Assembly (NCBI GenBank): GCA_903772945.1
Contig: CAICTM010000412.1
Coordinates: forward strand, 1 to 64,000
Reading direction: 5' to 3'
Origin: Seminavis robusta
Lineage: Eukaryota > Bacillariophyta > Bacillariophyceae > Naviculales > Naviculaceae
Length of the DNA: 64,000 nt
The notes beneath the pieces are model-generated. The model saw only the letters and a program-made list of their open reading frames with translations. It was not told the DNA's origin and did not search any database. The translations under genes and the position numbers were made by a program. Shown here in pieces: positions 54,253-64,000 of this stretch; the stretch's first letter is position 1; each line of letters opens with the position of its first letter.

Positions 54253-55743
54253 ATGGACCACCAAGAAAGACCAGATCCTTTGGCGTCAACGGCATCTCCT
54301 TCACCCGCAAAGGCGGAAAAAGGACGCAAGAAACAGTCCCCGGCTCAACCATGGAAGAAACCCCCTGGGTTTCCCAAGCGTTATTTGTCAGCTTATAACT
54401 TATTCTTCAAGCAAGAGAGGGAGCGGCTGTTGAAGAACAAGCCAGGATCAGAAGGGGGGGAAGGACCTGACGGAGACGATGCTATTCCAATGAAACCTGA
54501 GCTGCCGGATCCCAATGCCCCCAAGGCAAAGGGACCAAGAAAACATGCTAGATCATCTGGTATTGGTTTTGCCAACTTGGCAAGGATAGTAGCCAAAAAA
54601 TGGAAAACCCTTGATCCTGCTTTAAAAGCCCCTTTCGAGGAGGTTGCAAATAGGGACAAAGAGCGATACAAGAAGGAAATGGTCGTGTGGAGAGCTCAGC
54701 AAGAAAAAAAGAAACAATCCAAGGAAAACGGGTCACGAGGGGAAAATGGTGGAGATACTAAAGTCAGTGCTATGCAACATGGGGATCCAAAAGCAGATCC
54801 ATCCCTAGTTCCAGACATATCGCACGCTCAACCCGACGCTGCTCAACATGGCCATGAGTCGTTCCACCCAAGCAGTCCAGGATCGGAAGCACGTCTACCT
54901 GGAAGACAATCAATGCCCCCATCCCAACATGACGCACATCTATCAGCCTGGAATAACTATGGTGCACCCCCGACGCATGACAGGAGTCTGTATGCAAGGG
55001 AGGCAGATAGGCATCCACCAGGGAGTGCGCGGTACATGGAATATGACCGACCAACGAGTGCCTTTTCTCCAGGGCCAGGAGGTCGCAGGCCAGAGGAAGA
55101 CTACTATCGCTATGCTTGGTGGGATGGATACGACTACCGCTATGATCATCGGTATGATCGAAACTTCTATGCCCCGCCGTACGCCATGCCTTACCACGCG
55201 CAGGGACGCCAAATGCCTGGGATGCACTATCGCGGTCCTGATGCCGGCCGCCCAATGCCAATGAGACATATCCCACCGACAAGCTCCCCTTACCCACAAA
55301 ATGGCCTAGGTTCTAGCAGTTTTGACGGATACTATCCACAACCACCACCGCCGCCACCTGGTCATCATCCGACAGCGCAACAACACCCCGACAATCTGCC
55401 ATCGCAACGAAAACACTATGCCCAACCACCAACCTATCCGCCACCTCCAAGCCACGGGAAGAACCGTGGAACTCCACCGCAAGCCTACCATGCTCGGCAA
55501 CCTAACAGCCCGGATTCCGAAGAGACATGGCAGCGCCCAGCGTCGCGAGATCACTTCGAGCCTCCAGGAAACGAACCAACGTCAGCTGCAAGTGACAGCA
55601 AACGGGCTGCAATTGCAGCAGCCCCGAGTGACTCTTCACAACCTCTTGCCCTCAAGCATCAAGATGGATCCGAATTTGAGACTGTGGAAACTAACCTCGA
55701 CAACGACACAGTGGATTTCTTGACAACACTGGAGCTCGAGTGA
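54253..55743 (+). CDS. HMG-box protein with a split box and Pro/Tyr-rich tail
   Basis: A single exon encodes 496 residues. HMG boxes bend DNA in chromatin and transcription. The first helix (FPKRYLSAYNLFFKQERERL, residues 40-59) and the second and third (FANLARIVAKKWKTLDPALK, then FEEVANRDKERYKKEMVVW, 106-146) are typical. Between them lies an insertion of about 40 Gly/Pro/Lys-rich residues. The rest (150-480) is low-complexity, rich in Pro, Tyr, His and Arg, with YRYAWWDGYDYRYDHRYDRN near 290, and ends in an acidic helix-like segment (DFLTTLELE) that might be an activation motif. The protein is likely nuclear. Confidence 0.85.
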   Translation: MDHQERPDPLASTASPSPAKAEKGRKKQSPAQPWKKPPGFPKRYLSAYNLFFKQERERLLKNKPGSEGGEGPDGDDAIPMKPELPDPNAPKAKGPRKHARSSGIGFANLARIVAKKWKTLDPALKAPFEEVANRDKERYKKEMVVWRAQQEKKKQSKENGSRGENGGDTKVSAMQHGDPKADPSLVPDISHAQPDAAQHGHESFHPSSPGSEARLPGRQSMPPSQHDAHLSAWNNYGAPPTHDRSLYAREADRHPPGSARYMEYDRPTSAFSPGPGGRRPEEDYYRYAWWDGYDYRYDHRYDRNFYAPPYAMPYHAQGRQMPGMHYRGPDAGRPMPMRHIPPTSSPYPQNGLGSSSFDGYYPQPPPPPPGHHPTAQQHPDNLPSQRKHYAQPPTYPPPPSHGKNRGTPPQAYHARQPNSPDSEETWQRPASRDHFEPPGNEPTSAASDSKRAAIAAAPSDSSQPLALKHQDGSEFETVETNLDNDTVDFLTTLELE

Positions 55744-56539
55744 ATCTTGACTATTATTCTTCCTATGCACGCTACAATTCTTTCATAAAGCGCTACTACG
55801 CGCCACTTCAACTCATACCGCACCAACAAAGTATCGCAATTCGCGAGCACATCAATAAACTGAGGATTCGTCCTCGTTCAGTCTATTCATAACCTGCTGA
55901 AGCCCCTTCGTGGGAGCTTCATAACCTCGTTCACAACTCATAACTTATCCCATAACGCATAATCATAAATCAATACTAACCCATACCGTAGCTATTTGTA
56001 TCTGGTTGCATCAAGTCTTACCCGTCAATAAAACGCGGTACTCTACTAGCTAGTAACGTTGGCAGGACCGACAAGCCAGTCCGCTGAACTTCCTTGAAGA
56101 CTCTACTAACTGGCCAATACACCCGTCCGAGACCAAGCAATACAAGTACAATGCCTTCATGCAACTGCTAATCAAGGGGAGGAATTCTTTTAACTTAAGC
56201 AGTGTCAACTCGCTTGACCTCCCTGACACGTGCTTTTCCTCCCTCTTGCGTTCCTTCGCATCTGTTCTTGTTAAAGCTGACTCGACTCGAAAAGTACATG
56301 TAGAATCGAATCTCCCAACTATCGAGTCGCAGCTGGCGGGCAACGTTACCGGTGGTGTGCAAGGTCGGTACTGTTCGATCTTTTCAACCGAGAAACCACC
56401 CGCAATTCCAAACTTCGACAAAATGGCATTGCTTCCCATTCAATCTTTTGGTGGCCTAAATCGCTGGCGAAGTGGCGCACTCTCTACTTTCGGGGTGAGC
56501 AAGATGCCAAAACTGGTTTCATGCATCGAATGTCTTGAG
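55744..56539. other. Convergent intergenic region
   Basis: About 800 bases between the HMG-box gene and the plastid-type gene. No gene seen. A tandem-like series of CATAAC words lies near 55890-55980. Confidence 0.5.
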
Positions 56540-58357
56540 CTAGCTGCTTGTTTCATCGTCTTCTGTTCGATCACTGGCTCCACGACCCGGACCACGTCCA
56601 TCATTACCTTTTCTCTTTCGTCTGGTTGGTCGAGGGCCAATAGAAGCCAGGATTTTTGCAGCGTCAAACTCGCCATCTTCGTTCGTGTAATCTGCCATGT
56701 TAGCATCAATTCCGTCGTCATCTTCCGCCGCACTATCGCTGTCACTGTTGTCTGACAGCCCTGATTCGTCTCGCACGGACTTTTCGTATTTCTGGAAGTC
56801 TTCCCATTGGGCTCGAAAGGCCTCCTTCTCCTCCGTCGTCTTCGCTCCAGCCTTCTGGAATTGTGCACGGAGCTTTTGCTCTTCGATTGTTCCCAGACTG
56901 TACCCTAAGCGACCCTCTCCCTTGGTCGATGCCGGCTCCTCAGAACCGTCTTCGTCGTCATCTTGAGAGAAAAACGAAGTCTTAGGTGGGGGGGTTGTCG
57001 GCTCTGGAAGAGTCCTCTCTTCCTCATAATCGTCGTCGTAAGCATCAGAGAAGGACAAATCCGATGGTGTAATGAACACTTTGCCACTCGACTGCAGCTC
57101 TTTTTTGAGATCACTCGCTGAACTAAGCTCATTTTGAATTGCTTCTTCCAATTCTTCCTCGCAAGTTCCGCTGTCATCGAGGCGACAAACCTCCAACTCT
57201 TGCTGTAAAGTCAAGAGAGTGTTTTGCATCCTGGCACTACGACTTGGATCTTTGGTTGTCCGTATGAGCTGTTCCAAAGCCACAATAGACTTTTCATTGA
57301 TTTCCTCTCTAATTTCATCGTGCGACTTGACACGTCCTTCGTTCTGAATGGCAGCCAGTCTTTCTGCCTCCTTCTTAGCCTGGTCCCTTTCTGCCTCCTG
57401 CCACGCAAACGGCAACTTGGGTCCTCTCGCCAATCCCGCCTCCTTGCGCATAGCTTCTTCCTTGGCAATATAGTCTTTCCAGGATTGATACTTGTCCGTA
57501 ATTTCTTCCTGGGCTTCCTTTAGAATACCCGCCTTGGAAGAAAAAGACTGCCACATCTGCCACTCCTTCATTGTTTCTGGTCCATTGGCAGCTTTATCTT
57601 CCTCCTCTTCAAGGCGTGACTGGAGCTCTTTTTGCAGTTTATCCAAAGACCACTCGTCGTTGCCACCAGCTTTTGGGACGGCGTCAAACTCGTACTGCTT
57701 GTACTCTTGGACCCTTGATGGTCCAGATTTTTTCCTAACAACGCTGCGCCTCTTGGCTGACAAGTCTGCGACCACTTCATTTTGCGGATCGTCAATACCC
57801 AGGCTTGCTTTTTTCTTTGTCTCAATTTCCATTTTCATTTCTTCCATGAGAACACCGCGCAGCATTTCCTCGGCGTTACTTGGGACTCCACGAGGATCGT
57901 GCAATCTTTGGTCTGCTAGTTCCGCCGCCATTTGATCGTATATCCTTTGGTAGTAACTCTCAATTTCTTTCTTCTCCTCTTCAAACCAAGATTCGTCGTC
58001 TACTGGGTTTTTGCTCCCAATGTTGTTGCTATTGTTGCTGTTTCCACTCAGGATATCCTGCATCGATGGACTTCCAAGGAACAAGCGATCAAAATCCGTC
58101 TTGAGACGATCTCGTTTTCGCTTGCCTTTGGTTTCCTCACTGACAGGTTTGTTTTGAACTGCCTCATCGTCTTCTTCGGTCTTGTCGAGTCCGCGCCAAA
58201 AGTAGTGGACAAAGCGTTCGTTCCTTCTGCTGTAGATTGTGGCCCTAGTGCTGGTCTGTTGCACCGGAATCGTGAAAGCGGCACATTGAGTCGCTGCACC
58301 TACTAGAAGAAGGATCAACGAAAAGCTCCGCAGTCGAGGACACAACAGAGACGCCAT
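56540..58357 (-). CDS. Predicted plastid-targeted acidic coiled-coil protein
   Basis: A single minus-strand exon. The ATG at 58357 (MASLLCPRLRSFSLILLLVG) gives 605 residues and puts a signal peptide at the very N-terminus. The ATG at 58396 would add 13 residues ahead of it. The cleavage region reads CAAFTIPVQQTSTRATIYSRR: a Phe at the predicted cleavage site followed by a Ser/Thr/Arg-rich, acid-free stretch, which is the bipartite plastid-import signal of diatoms. The mature part is highly charged with long Glu/Lys helices (EAERDQAKKEAERLAAI), likely coiled coil, and an acidic C-terminus. No enzyme family was recognised. Confidence 0.72.
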   Translation of the reverse strand: MASLLCPRLRSFSLILLLVGAATQCAAFTIPVQQTSTRATIYSRRNERFVHYFWRGLDKTEEDDEAVQNKPVSEETKGKRKRDRLKTDFDRLFLGSPSMQDILSGNSNNSNNIGSKNPVDDESWFEEEKKEIESYYQRIYDQMAAELADQRLHDPRGVPSNAEEMLRGVLMEEMKMEIETKKKASLGIDDPQNEVVADLSAKRRSVVRKKSGPSRVQEYKQYEFDAVPKAGGNDEWSLDKLQKELQSRLEEEEDKAANGPETMKEWQMWQSFSSKAGILKEAQEEITDKYQSWKDYIAKEEAMRKEAGLARGPKLPFAWQEAERDQAKKEAERLAAIQNEGRVKSHDEIREEINEKSIVALEQLIRTTKDPSRSARMQNTLLTLQQELEVCRLDDSGTCEEELEEAIQNELSSASDLKKELQSSGKVFITPSDLSFSDAYDDDYEEERTLPEPTTPPPKTSFFSQDDDEDGSEEPASTKGEGRLGYSLGTIEEQKLRAQFQKAGAKTTEEKEAFRAQWEDFQKYEKSVRDESGLSDNSDSDSAAEDDDGIDANMADYTNEDGEFDAAKILASIGPRPTRRKRKGNDGRGPGRGASDRTEDDETSS

Positions 58358-60057
58358 TGTTTCACAAACAAATTCTGGTTGAAGTGGGGGTTGCATATAT
58401 ATTATTTTCTGTGCGGTATCGAAACAATGGACCTGATCACTCCGCTCTTCTCACTGCTGACTGTTTCCCTTTCGAGTGGGAAGAATTAAAAAGATGAAGA
58501 AAATCAGCTGTTCGTTCTTTTTGCATTCATATGCCCCCTGGGTCGTCTCCGTTTCCAGTACCGTACAGTCTGCTCTTGATTATACTGTAATTGTTACCCG
58601 TGCTTGCATTGCTGACTTTAACAATTATTATCAAGAAGCAATTAATAGGCATATGGGACTCCGTCAGTCCATAACCCTTTTCAAGGGAATTACTAGGGAT
58701 AAATTCAAGGATTTAATGAAAAGACCAGGAGATTTAACACTTTTCGCGAATCACTAGCCACTCATGACTGGAAGGGTTCTGGTTAAAATTAGCAATTATT
58801 ATCAAGAAACAATTATTACATTAACAATTAATAGCGAGAGTAGACTGTACTATTTTAACACGGGATTCGTGTAGCCACCCGACCCAAATTTAACCCTATC
58901 CACCGACAGACCACTTTTCGCGTTACCAACCGCCATGGGGCAAGCCAAAAGAAGACTTCCGTTCGCTTCCACTACTATTGAAACCTCCGATAGCATGTTA
59001 CAATGGCGTCCAAAGCGTATCTGATGGTCTCAAAGCAAGGGTAGAAGTAGAGAGCTCCCAAGGTCTGAAAGGTGCCTTTGGCTGCAGTTGAACAACTGCT
59101 GTTGCCGCTGTTATCTCGCCGCTCCACGATGAGAGATGTCTCTTGTTAACTCGGTTGTTGAAAGAACGACGACAACCCTGCCGATGGCTGCTCATGGAGT
59201 CGGCTGTTGGCTGTCGACTCTGAGGTTGCGGCTGGAGCATTGTCTTACCAACAGGACAAAACAACGGCGAAGGGACCGTTGAAGCAACGGCTTTTCGAGT
59301 TTTCGAGCAAACGAAGCAGAAATTATTCGACCATGAGTATCAGCATCCCACCGTTACGGCTACTACCGGTACCCATTCCAGGGTGTGTGTTTCTTTGGTT
59401 CATTGGAGGAAGCGACAACGATGCCTGTTATCTCGTGAGCAACAACATGGAAGAGTTGCCGCAGTAAACAAAACAGATCGACCGACCGCAGGATCAGGAT
59501 TTTGCCTGCTGCTGCAGATCGCGACATCAACGACGCAACAGAAGAAAGCAACAACAGCAGTGCGTGCACGCTCTTTTGGATGCAAGGAACTCCGCTACTT
59601 GGTACTACAGGAAGCTACTAGCTAGCTAGACACAGCGAACCGCGGTCTCCTACCGGTATGATGTTTCAAAAGCCTGTCAGGTACCTCCTACCGGAACGGT
59701 ACATGTACACGAGGTTCCATGTAGCTGTGCCTACCGTATCTTCCACCCACCACAAGTGTCCAAGGCGCTTCCAGAGGCTTTCTCGTGGCTCCTTCGAGCT
59801 CTCACAAGACCATCCGTAGTGGCAAAGAAGCCATGAAGCACGGGTAAAAGCTTGAAAAGCTTGCTATCTAGATGGCTCCCACACACCACAACTCAGATTT
59901 TCAGGTGAACCTATGATGGGGATCCTCATTCTAATATAGTTACTGAAGGATGGTGTAGTCCATTTGGTTTGCCCCGCAGTTGTTGTTGTTGCCATTGGTG
60001 CTCTTTCGGTGCTGTGGTGGAGTTTTGGTGGGGGTAGTCACACGAAGCTCGTGTTAA
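58358..60057. other. Intergenic region, A/T-rich repeats, no clear gene
   Basis: About 1.7 kb without a supported gene. Short frames near 58476-58757 and 59207-59625 have no recognisable content. An A/T-rich word group recurs at about 58619-58649 and 58788-58840. CTAGCTAGCTAG (about 59617) and ACCGGTA words are present. Confidence 0.5.
58619..58840. repeat. A/T-rich direct repeat
   Basis: CAATTATTATCAAGAA followed by CAATTA-type words occurs at 58622 and again at 58793, with a third partial copy ending AACAATTAATAG at about 58833. It may be a small unclassified element or simple local duplication. Confidence 0.5.
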
Positions 60058-60449
60058 GAGCATTTTCTACCGCTCGTTTTGATCTGCAGGATCTAATTCT
60101 GTTTTGATTTTTGCCCAGCACCAAGTCATTCTCTATCGTTCTGGTTTGTTTTTGGTTCAAATTCTGGTTCAATTGACTCACTGGACTCAATCTGTACCTG
60201 TTCTCATGGACAATTTTTCCTAAATCTTCACTGGTTAATGGGGTCATGACAAAATCAAAACAGAGAGCAATTTTTCGTTTTGATTGGCTTGATCTAAACA
60301 AAATTTTGTTTTCGTTTAAATTTGGTCCAAAAGGAATCTAAACAGCATTTCTACAACAGTGATAGAAACAAGATATGATCAAATTTGGTTTAGATTGTGT
60401 TCAAATGACCCAATCTAAACGAAATCTGATGGTACGGTAGAAGATGCTC
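60058..60449. mobile_element. Harbinger/Tourist-like MITE, 392 bases
   Basis: The ends are inverted repeats: GAGCATTTTCTACCG on the left and the complement of GAGCATCTTCTACCG on the right (one mismatch in 15). The element is flanked on both sides by TAA (60055-60057 and 60450-60452), matching the three-base TWA target duplication of PIF/Harbinger elements. The interior is A/T-rich with no reading frame, so it is non-autonomous. Confidence 0.8.
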
Positions 60450-60506
60450 TAACCCCTTTACTAATACGGTACAGGAAAGCGTACACATCGGTTCAAGCGC
60501 CGTTTA

Positions 60507-60630
60507 GGGTCTGGCCGTCGCTACACTTGGTTTTTCTTCAAATTGCGCCATTATTGTGGGTAAATGACAAATATTTGACTAATTTGACACAAATTTGCTC
60601 AAATTAATGCAGCCCTACCACGGCCAGACC
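60507..60630. mobile_element. Second small MITE, about 124 bases
   Basis: The ends carry GGTCTGGCCGT in inverted orientation (left 60508-60518 with one extra G, right ending 60630), flanked by TTA at 60504-60506 and 60631-60633. The A/T-rich core repeats CAAATTTG-like words and has no coding capacity. The TIR differs from that of the neighbouring 392-base MITE, so it is a distinct family with the same type of target duplication. Confidence 0.7.
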
Positions 60631-60633
60631 TTA

Positions 60634-61000
60634 AGGTGGTCGAACCCAGGATGTAAGCCAGCTGTAGACTGCTAATAATACTGACGTATGTTTTGACATA
60701 TCTTTTGTATAAATTACGGAATTTGGAATCTCGAACGATTCGAATTTTCACTGGATAGGTTCTTGTATCCAAATTCGCGCTAATTCTACGTTCACCGCCA
60801 AATTTTGTAGATCGTGCACCTCCGACCTTATTGCATTATATCTTCAAGTCTTCTGCGCGCACGGTAAGTCAGCATAATGAAGTGTGCATTGGAGACTTGA
60901 TTTTGCTCGCAAAATCTTCAAACGCTCGTGACATTATTTTTGAGACTGATACCAATACGTAGAGTATTGTGCCGCTCTATCTAGCTCGAGAAACGAAGCG
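60634..61000. other. Flank between MITEs and transposase
   Basis: About 370 A/T-rich bases, possibly the 5' flank or terminal region of the transposon carrying the transposase. No inverted repeat was found within the window to fix its left end. Confidence 0.4.
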
Positions 61001-63574
61001 ATGGAGTCAACTCCCACACCACGCACCAAATGGAAGCCATCGGCTAGCAGTGAAATAGCAAAGCTTAGTGCCAGTGGTACTGGTTGGAATAAGCTGGCTG
61101 GAGTAAACGAATGTGTTTCTAGCACTGGAAGGACGACTCGAAATGCCAACAGGCAGTGGTACCAACAAACATGGGAAGAAACTCCTGCTTCGGGAAGACA
61201 TTGTGGCAGACGAGGTTGCAACCAAAGGAGCAACTACAGCCGAAGAAGAAGAGGCTACCACCGCAGAAGAAGACGACAATGAACTCACTGTTACGGAATT
61301 CAATACCAAAGCCAGCAGTCGCCTGCTGTTGGAGACGAGCCAAGTCGAAAAGCTGGTTGCCGATTTCGCCAAATGCCCTCATTGCGATTGTGATGACAAG
61401 CCCATGCCGTTGATTATGACCGTCCACAACTGTGGCATTGTGTCGCAAATTCGATTGAGATGTGCCAACGAAGAATGCAAGTATGTCTACGAATTACCCA
61501 TTCCCGCAAAGACAACAATGCATGCTGACGACAAGAAATATGAGAGGAGCACTGATTACGAGCTCAATCTATTATTCGTTCTTGGCAATCTTGGGAATGG
61601 TGACGGTGGAGTGGAAGCCGGCAAGCTCCTTGGATTGATGGGGCTACCGAATGATACAACGATGGCGGGCAAAAGCAATGTTTCCCACGATAGAGCGAAG
61701 AATTGGCCCCATATTGCGGGAATTGAGGGACGAAATCCTGATGGAAAATCTGGACGAGGAAGTCAGACGATCAACCACGGAAGAACATTATTTGGTGTGG
61801 AAGATGTCAATCCCAGAGCAGCATAAGGACCATCCCGTCAAGATCAAATTGAAGGGATCATACAATGGCGCTTGGCAGCAGAAAGGATCCGGCCTTCTCT
61901 ACAATTCATCGTCTGGCCACGGTAGTTTGGTTGGTGCCATGACCCGAAAGGTTGTTGCGTTCGGTCAAAAGAGCAAGAAATACGGCACATGCGAACGGCA
62001 TGAAAAGGATCACCCTGACGCCGATACCCGTCCTGATTATCCGGAGCACTATTGTTCCCGCAACCATGATCCAAACGATTCTTCAGGTGCCATGGAAGCG
62101 GCTTTGGCCTTGGAAATCGTGATTGATCTATACGACAACAAAGGCATTATTCTGGAGCTCCTTTGCTATGACGATGACTCGTCCATTCGGGCTGATTTGA
62201 AGTGGTCGAACAAAGACTATCTAATCAACGATAACACTACCGTTCTACCGCAGGTTCCAAAGACGAAAGGAAAGAATAAGGGTGAATTGCAAGATCGTCC
62301 AGACAAAGGGAAACTACCTGGCCATATTCCCGAGCCAAAGTTTTGTGCCGATCCCAACCACCGCCGCAAACAGTTGACCGGGGAACTCATTCGTTTGGAT
62401 TTGGCCAAACTCGCAGACAAGAAGACAATGACCAGGCTGGATTCCATTCGTCTTGGCAAGAACTACGGCTACATGGCCCGCACACTCAAAGACAGGGATG
62501 AATCCGAATTTGTTGACGTTGCTTGGGCCTGTTTGGAGCACCATTTCGATTCGCACGACAAATGCGGTGATTGGTGCGCTCACTGCAAGGCAACCGAAAC
62601 TGAGCTACTTGCTAGCAAAAAATACTACCGCGACAAGAAAGTGCGGAACTGTACGAGCTGCTAAAGGCTACTGTGAACTTGAGCGACTGAGAGAGATTGC
62701 CCACGGCTTGGACACGAATGCAAACGAGTCATTCAACAGTGTCTGTACCTGGTTTGCACCGAAGAACAAAGTCTTTTCCGGATCCTGTTCGCTAGCCAAT
62801 CGTCTTGCCTTGGCCATCGGCATCATCTCACTTGGATATATGGAGTTTTTCAGCCGTCTAGTTGTCAAGCTCGGCATTGACATGACTCCGCACGTCCAGC
62901 ATTACCTGACGTTCCGACAGGATGCTAGGCAGAAACGATTGGACCGGCTGAAGACTCCAGAGTACAAGAAATACCGGGCGGAAAAGAAGAAAGAGAGGAT
63001 CCGTATTGAAACGATTGCCACGAAGAAGGCATGGGCGAAACGACACAAATGCTACCGCCCGGGCATGAACTTGGATCTTCCGCAAGAGCAGCTTCCTGCT
63101 GAGGCGGCACCGATCGATGCCGAGAATGCCGCAAAACGGCCTGCAAAGAAGAGGAAAACGACAAAGACGACAACTAGTAAAGGCAAGTTTTGCCCGTTCT
63201 GCGGTAAGAAGGGGCATGTTTCGACCAAATCCAAAAGGTGCGGCAAGACAGGCGATTCCAAGGCTGGGTTGCTTTTCGATAGGTTGACTGGGAAGCTACT
63301 ATCAGAGCTGGCTGCCAGCATTCCAATTGCAGCTTCTATTCCAGGTGCTAGTGCTTCTAGCCAGGCAGCTAGCATCCCAGAAGCTGAAATTGAGGATGAG
63401 GTAAGCCCAGAGGAAACAGCTCAAGATTTGGCTAAAATGGTGGAGGATGGAACCAAGGATTTGGCTGATTTGGAGTGCATTCCCTTCGATGCACTCGATG
63501 GAGACAATGAGGAAGACAATGTTGGAGCCCTTGATGATGATGATGATAGTGATGCCGGCAGCAATGCCATCTAG
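61001..63574 (+). pseudogene. Mutator-like (MULE) transposase, frame-broken
   Basis: Three overlapping plus-strand frames together cover one transposase: about 61113-61660, 61680-62640 and 62690-63574, with a possible N-terminal piece from 61001. The N-terminal part has a CPHCDC/CANEEC zinc-binding pattern, then FPTIERRIGPILREL and a catalytic-type region (SYNGAWQQKGSG, DSSGAMEAALALEI, CYDDDSSIRADLKW), then the NESFNS and WFAPKNKVFSGS motifs shared by this Mutator group, and a C-terminal zinc knuckle (CPFCGKKGHVSTKSKRC) with an acidic tail. The phase changes near 61670 and 62645, and a third break is likely near 62690. No GT-AG introns fit. Where relatives have an Asp before GxW, this copy has Asn. 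It is therefore a probably inactive DNA-transposon gene. Confidence 0.78.
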
Positions 63575-64000
63575 ATAGATAGCTAGCTACCTTGCTTGCT
63601 AAACAGTGCTTTCTTTGTAATGAAGAGAGTGCCGATTGTCGGCATCGTTCGTACTGTATGGTGTTGGTGTTTGTGGCTTATGTACGTAGGAAACGGCGAA
63701 GAATGGTATAAAGTGAGGGCTAAAACTGCATATACATAGCCGTTGTTTTCTTTGCAACGAGAATTTTGTCTTTCAAATTTCACCTCACATTTTTGGTGGT
63801 GCATCGCGACTGGATTGCTCGAACCCATACTAAAATAGTACAGAGAACACGTTTCAGCCAAGTTCCACCGGTTCTTTCAAAAGAAACACTCGGTGTATTC
63901 CTGAAAGCTGGATTCCGTTGGCTGTTGGCAGAACAACAAAAATCGATTCAAAGCAACTAACAGCAATCGCAGTGTTAGAGAGCTCATTCTCTGGATGTGC
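63575..64000. other. Right-edge flank
   Basis: About 425 bases after the transposase stop. AGCTAGCTACC words follow directly, then A/T-rich sequence. A right terminal repeat of the MULE may lie here or beyond the edge, but none could be paired. Confidence 0.4.

Noticed and set aside
60634-60650. GTCGAACCC word resembling a tRNA T-arm
   Set aside because: No acceptor, D or anticodon arms could be fitted around it. It is flanking DNA of the small MITE.
61660-62700. Introns to explain the phase changes in the transposase
   Set aside because: No GT-AG pair of sensible length restores the frame without removing conserved motifs, so frame breaks are the simpler explanation.

Overview
The window looks like nuclear DNA of a diatom, probably a raphid pennate. 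Reasons: compact intron-bearing genes with GT-AG introns of about 70-110 bases, a plastid-type signal peptide with a CAAF cleavage motif (56540-58357), Cys-rich repeat and PLAC8-type membrane proteins of a sort common in diatoms, and decayed retroelements. Genus and species cannot be named from the sequence. No rRNA, tRNA or CRISPR array was recognised. Layout. Positions 1-8,300 are gene-poor: a decayed Ty3/gypsy fossil on the minus strand (1-1960), two unrecognised ORFs (2143-3452), about 3 kb without a clear gene, and a remnant of an RNase H-bearing retroelement (6480-8255). Positions 8,300-58,400 are a dense host-gene block: a small unknown protein; VPS8; V-ATPase subunit a; a Nudix hydrolase; an MFS transporter; a kelch-BTB protein; the exocyst subunit Sec8; a PLAC8-like protein; AP-4 beta; a Cys-rich membrane protein; proteasome Rpn5; the PP2A scaffold subunit; an ArfGAP; the KDEL receptor; an MCTP-like C2/transmembrane protein; CNOT2; a FAIM-like/UIM/DPF protein; an HMG-box protein; and a predicted plastid protein. 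Positions 58,400-64,000 are again repeat-rich, with two adjacent Harbinger-like MITEs and a frame-broken Mutator-like transposase. How the genes relate. At least seven genes act in endomembrane traffic or organelle acidification: VPS8, V-ATPase a, Sec8, AP-4 beta, ArfGAP, the KDEL receptor and the MCTP-like protein. The FAIM-like/UIM protein carries adaptor-style motifs that could make it an eighth. Many neighbours are divergent pairs separated by only about 240-430 bases, suggesting shared promoters. Exon joins were read by eye from splice consensus and kept only when the phases closed. The most interesting observations are the epsin-like protein with a FAIM-like N-terminus, an inverted copy of the V-ATPase first exon lying upstream of the gene, recurrent AATCGA clusters in promoter regions, two introns that stay in frame when retained, and the paired MITEs.
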